A stretch of DNA of 6,764 bases from Clostridiaceae bacterium. GTDB lineage: Bacteria; Bacillota; Clostridia; Saccharofermentanales; Fastidiosipilaceae. The notes beneath the pieces were generated by a model that saw only the letters and a program-made list of their open reading frames with translations, ran no database searches and was not told the DNA's origin. This document shows, one piece after another, positions 6,293 to 6,764 of this stretch. Where the stretch lies: the NCBI GenBank assembly GCA_012800515.1, contig JAAZJE010000026.1, forward strand, positions 1 to 6,764, written 5' to 3'. Position 1 is the stretch's first letter; each line of letters opens with the position of its first letter. The position numbers were made by a program, and so were the translations under genes.

Positions 6293-6345
6293 GGCGGGTG
6301 CTGTAGGAGGTACTAACGACGGTTTTAGGGGGCCGGTGAAGCGGT

Positions 6346-6427
6346 TTTCGGCAACTTTGCAGTTTGCGTGCCGCCGGAGACCGTTTTCGGAGTTGGTGTG
6401 GGCACGTTAGTTGCAAACTTGCCGAGA
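6346..6427. repeat. Hairpin of repeat unit 3
   Basis: Left arm 6346-6373 and right arm 6399-6427. A C-to-G change at 6370 lets CGTGCC pair perfectly with GGCACG and removes the bulge seen in units 1 and 2; A-to-G at 6426 turns an A-T pair into a G-T pair. The unit is otherwise more diverged and its downstream spacer is degraded. Confidence 0.65.
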
Positions 6428-6481
6428 GGCGGGTGCGGCAGAGGTGACCAAAGTGGGCGCGTAGCCGGGTTGCCCCGTACC

Positions 6482-6509
6482 TTGACAATTAAATTCGCTG
6501 TGCTAAACT
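6482..6509 (+). promoter_or_regulatory. Strong-looking promoter downstream of the repeat array
   Basis: A perfect -35 TTGACA (6482-6487) is followed after 16 bases by TAAACT (6504-6509), a four-of-six -10 strengthened by TG at 6501-6502 in the extended -10 position. Transcription would start near 6516. No coding region follows within the window, so it would drive a gene beyond the edge, a short RNA, or nothing. Confidence 0.45.
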
Positions 6510-6525
6510 ACCGCTTGCCGGTTAC

Positions 6526-6559
6526 GGCTGATCGCTCGACGGAGCAGTCGGCTTTGTTT
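6526..6559 (+). terminator. Hairpin with T-rich tail (intrinsic terminator or attenuator candidate)
   Basis: GCTGATCGCTC (6527-6537) and GAGCAGTCGGC (6542-6552) form an 11-position stem with a GACG loop; eight positions are standard pairs, two are G-T and one is C-A. It is followed at once by TTTGTTT (6553-6559). This is the best intrinsic-terminator shape in the window on the plus strand. It lies only about 10 bases after the start predicted for the promoter at 6482-6509, so it may instead end transcripts arriving from the repeat array. Confidence 0.45.
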
Positions 6560-6764
6560 CCGCGAAAAAGGAACGACACGCTTTTACGAGAACCGTAGTG
6601 CCTCATGTCAAATTGAGTCAAATTGAGCGCGAAGGACCTTGAGTTTTCGTAAAAACCAAAAATTCGGCCAATAAAAGCGGTGAAATCGTCGTTTTTTGGT
6701 CAAAATTACAACTGGTAGCATCTAATCCGGCTGTGACTTCGTAGCTAACAGAAAATCTGTTTGA
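6560..6764. other. Non-coding AT-richer tail with small repeats
   Basis: No gene is recognisable. The stretch holds a perfect 10-bp tandem duplication at 6607-6626, an 8-bp inverted repeat ACCAAAAA (6655-6662) / TTTTTGGT (6693-6700) with a 30-base loop, a small stem GTTTT/AAAAC at 6643-6656, and at the window edge AACAGA (6747-6752) / TCTGTT (6756-6761). It may be the leader of a gene that starts beyond the window. Confidence 0.4.
6607..6626 (+). repeat. Perfect 10-bp tandem duplication
   Basis: GTCAAATTGA occurs twice without a gap (6607-6616 and 6617-6626). A 10-bp step places both copies on the same DNA face, so it could be a paired protein-binding site, or simply a slippage duplication. 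Confidence 0.7.

Larger units (their letters stand above)
6049..6436. repeat. Tandem array of 135-bp hairpin-forming repeats (about 2.9 copies)
   Basis: Three direct copies start at 6049, 6184 and 6319, exactly 135 bp apart, each opening with ACGGTTTTAGGGGGCCGGTG. Units 1 and 2 differ at only three positions (6096, 6109 and 6176 in unit 1). Unit 3 differs from unit 2 at six positions up to about 6436, then its last part degenerates. Each unit contains an imperfect 28-29 bp inverted repeat (left arm TTTCGGCAACTTTGCAG..., right arm ...TTGCAAACTTGCCGAAA) around a 25-base loop that itself holds CCG-TTTT-CGG. Substitutions within the arms mostly keep or improve pairing. The spacing has no spacer/repeat alternation as in CRISPR, and no ORF in the array is credible. 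It could be a palindromic repetitive element of the REP/BIME type, a structured RNA array or a protein-binding array. Confidence 0.85.

Noticed and set aside
6049..6436. CRISPR array.
   Set aside because: The 135-bp units are joined directly with no unique spacers of regular size, and there are no cas genes.
6076..6436. Integron attC sites.
   Set aside because: The stems are of suitable size, but the R-box consensus (RYYYAAC / GTTRRRY) is not met, and no cassettes or integrase are seen.
5904..6488. Minus-strand reading frame of 194 codons through the repeat array, giving a 45-residue protein repeat.
   Set aside because: The frame stays open because 135 is a multiple of three. It starts with TTG without a ribosome binding site, is an implausible Arg/Ser/Pro-rich sequence, and several unit differences change amino acids while preserving DNA pairing.
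6368..6598. Plus-strand reading frame of 76 codons overlapping the third repeat unit.
   Set aside because: No ribosome binding site, no recognisable protein pattern, and it runs through the hairpin arm and the terminator-like stem.

Overview
The window looks like chromosomal DNA of a saccharolytic, probably anaerobic, Firmicutes-type bacterium. This is an inference from strong AGGAGG-type ribosome binding sites, sigma-A-like promoters, a membrane-tethered XRE regulator of a kind common in Clostridia and Bacilli, and a cation:sugar symporter paired with an intracellular GH13 glucosidase. No genus can be named from the sequence.

Layout. (1) Positions 1-688 hold an AT-rich segment with an XRE-family regulator (119-688, +) that has a cytoplasmic helix-turn-helix and two predicted membrane spans. 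Its promoter overlaps two 11-bp-spaced TTGTACAA palindromes, a likely autoregulatory operator. (2) Positions 709-4047 on the minus strand form a two-gene sugar operon: a GPH-family (MelB-like) symporter is followed, with no intergenic base, by a GH13 glucosidase of the oligo-1,6-glucosidase type that carries an extra helical N-terminal domain of about 85 residues. The regulator and the operon converge at about 689-708. (3) Positions 4048-4249 are a divergent control region with a promoter for each direction and an imperfect inverted repeat between them. (4) Positions 4250-5849 on the plus strand carry a divergent NagB-like sugar-phosphate isomerase/deaminase homologue that lacks canonical catalytic residues, then a GNAT acetyltransferase whose ribosome binding site lies inside a short hairpin. 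(5) Positions 5850-6764 contain no convincing gene. They hold an array of nearly three 135-bp tandem repeats, each able to fold into a roughly 28-bp imperfect stem, followed by a good promoter-like sequence and a hairpin with a T-rich tail, then an AT-richer tail.

Working together: the symporter probably imports an oligosaccharide (isomaltose-, dextrin- or trehalose-like) that the GH13 enzyme hydrolyses in the cytoplasm. The divergent NagB-like protein could act on a sugar phosphate, but its altered active site makes an orthodox glucosamine-6-phosphate deaminase role doubtful. The part least explained by known families is the hairpin repeat array at 6049-6436.
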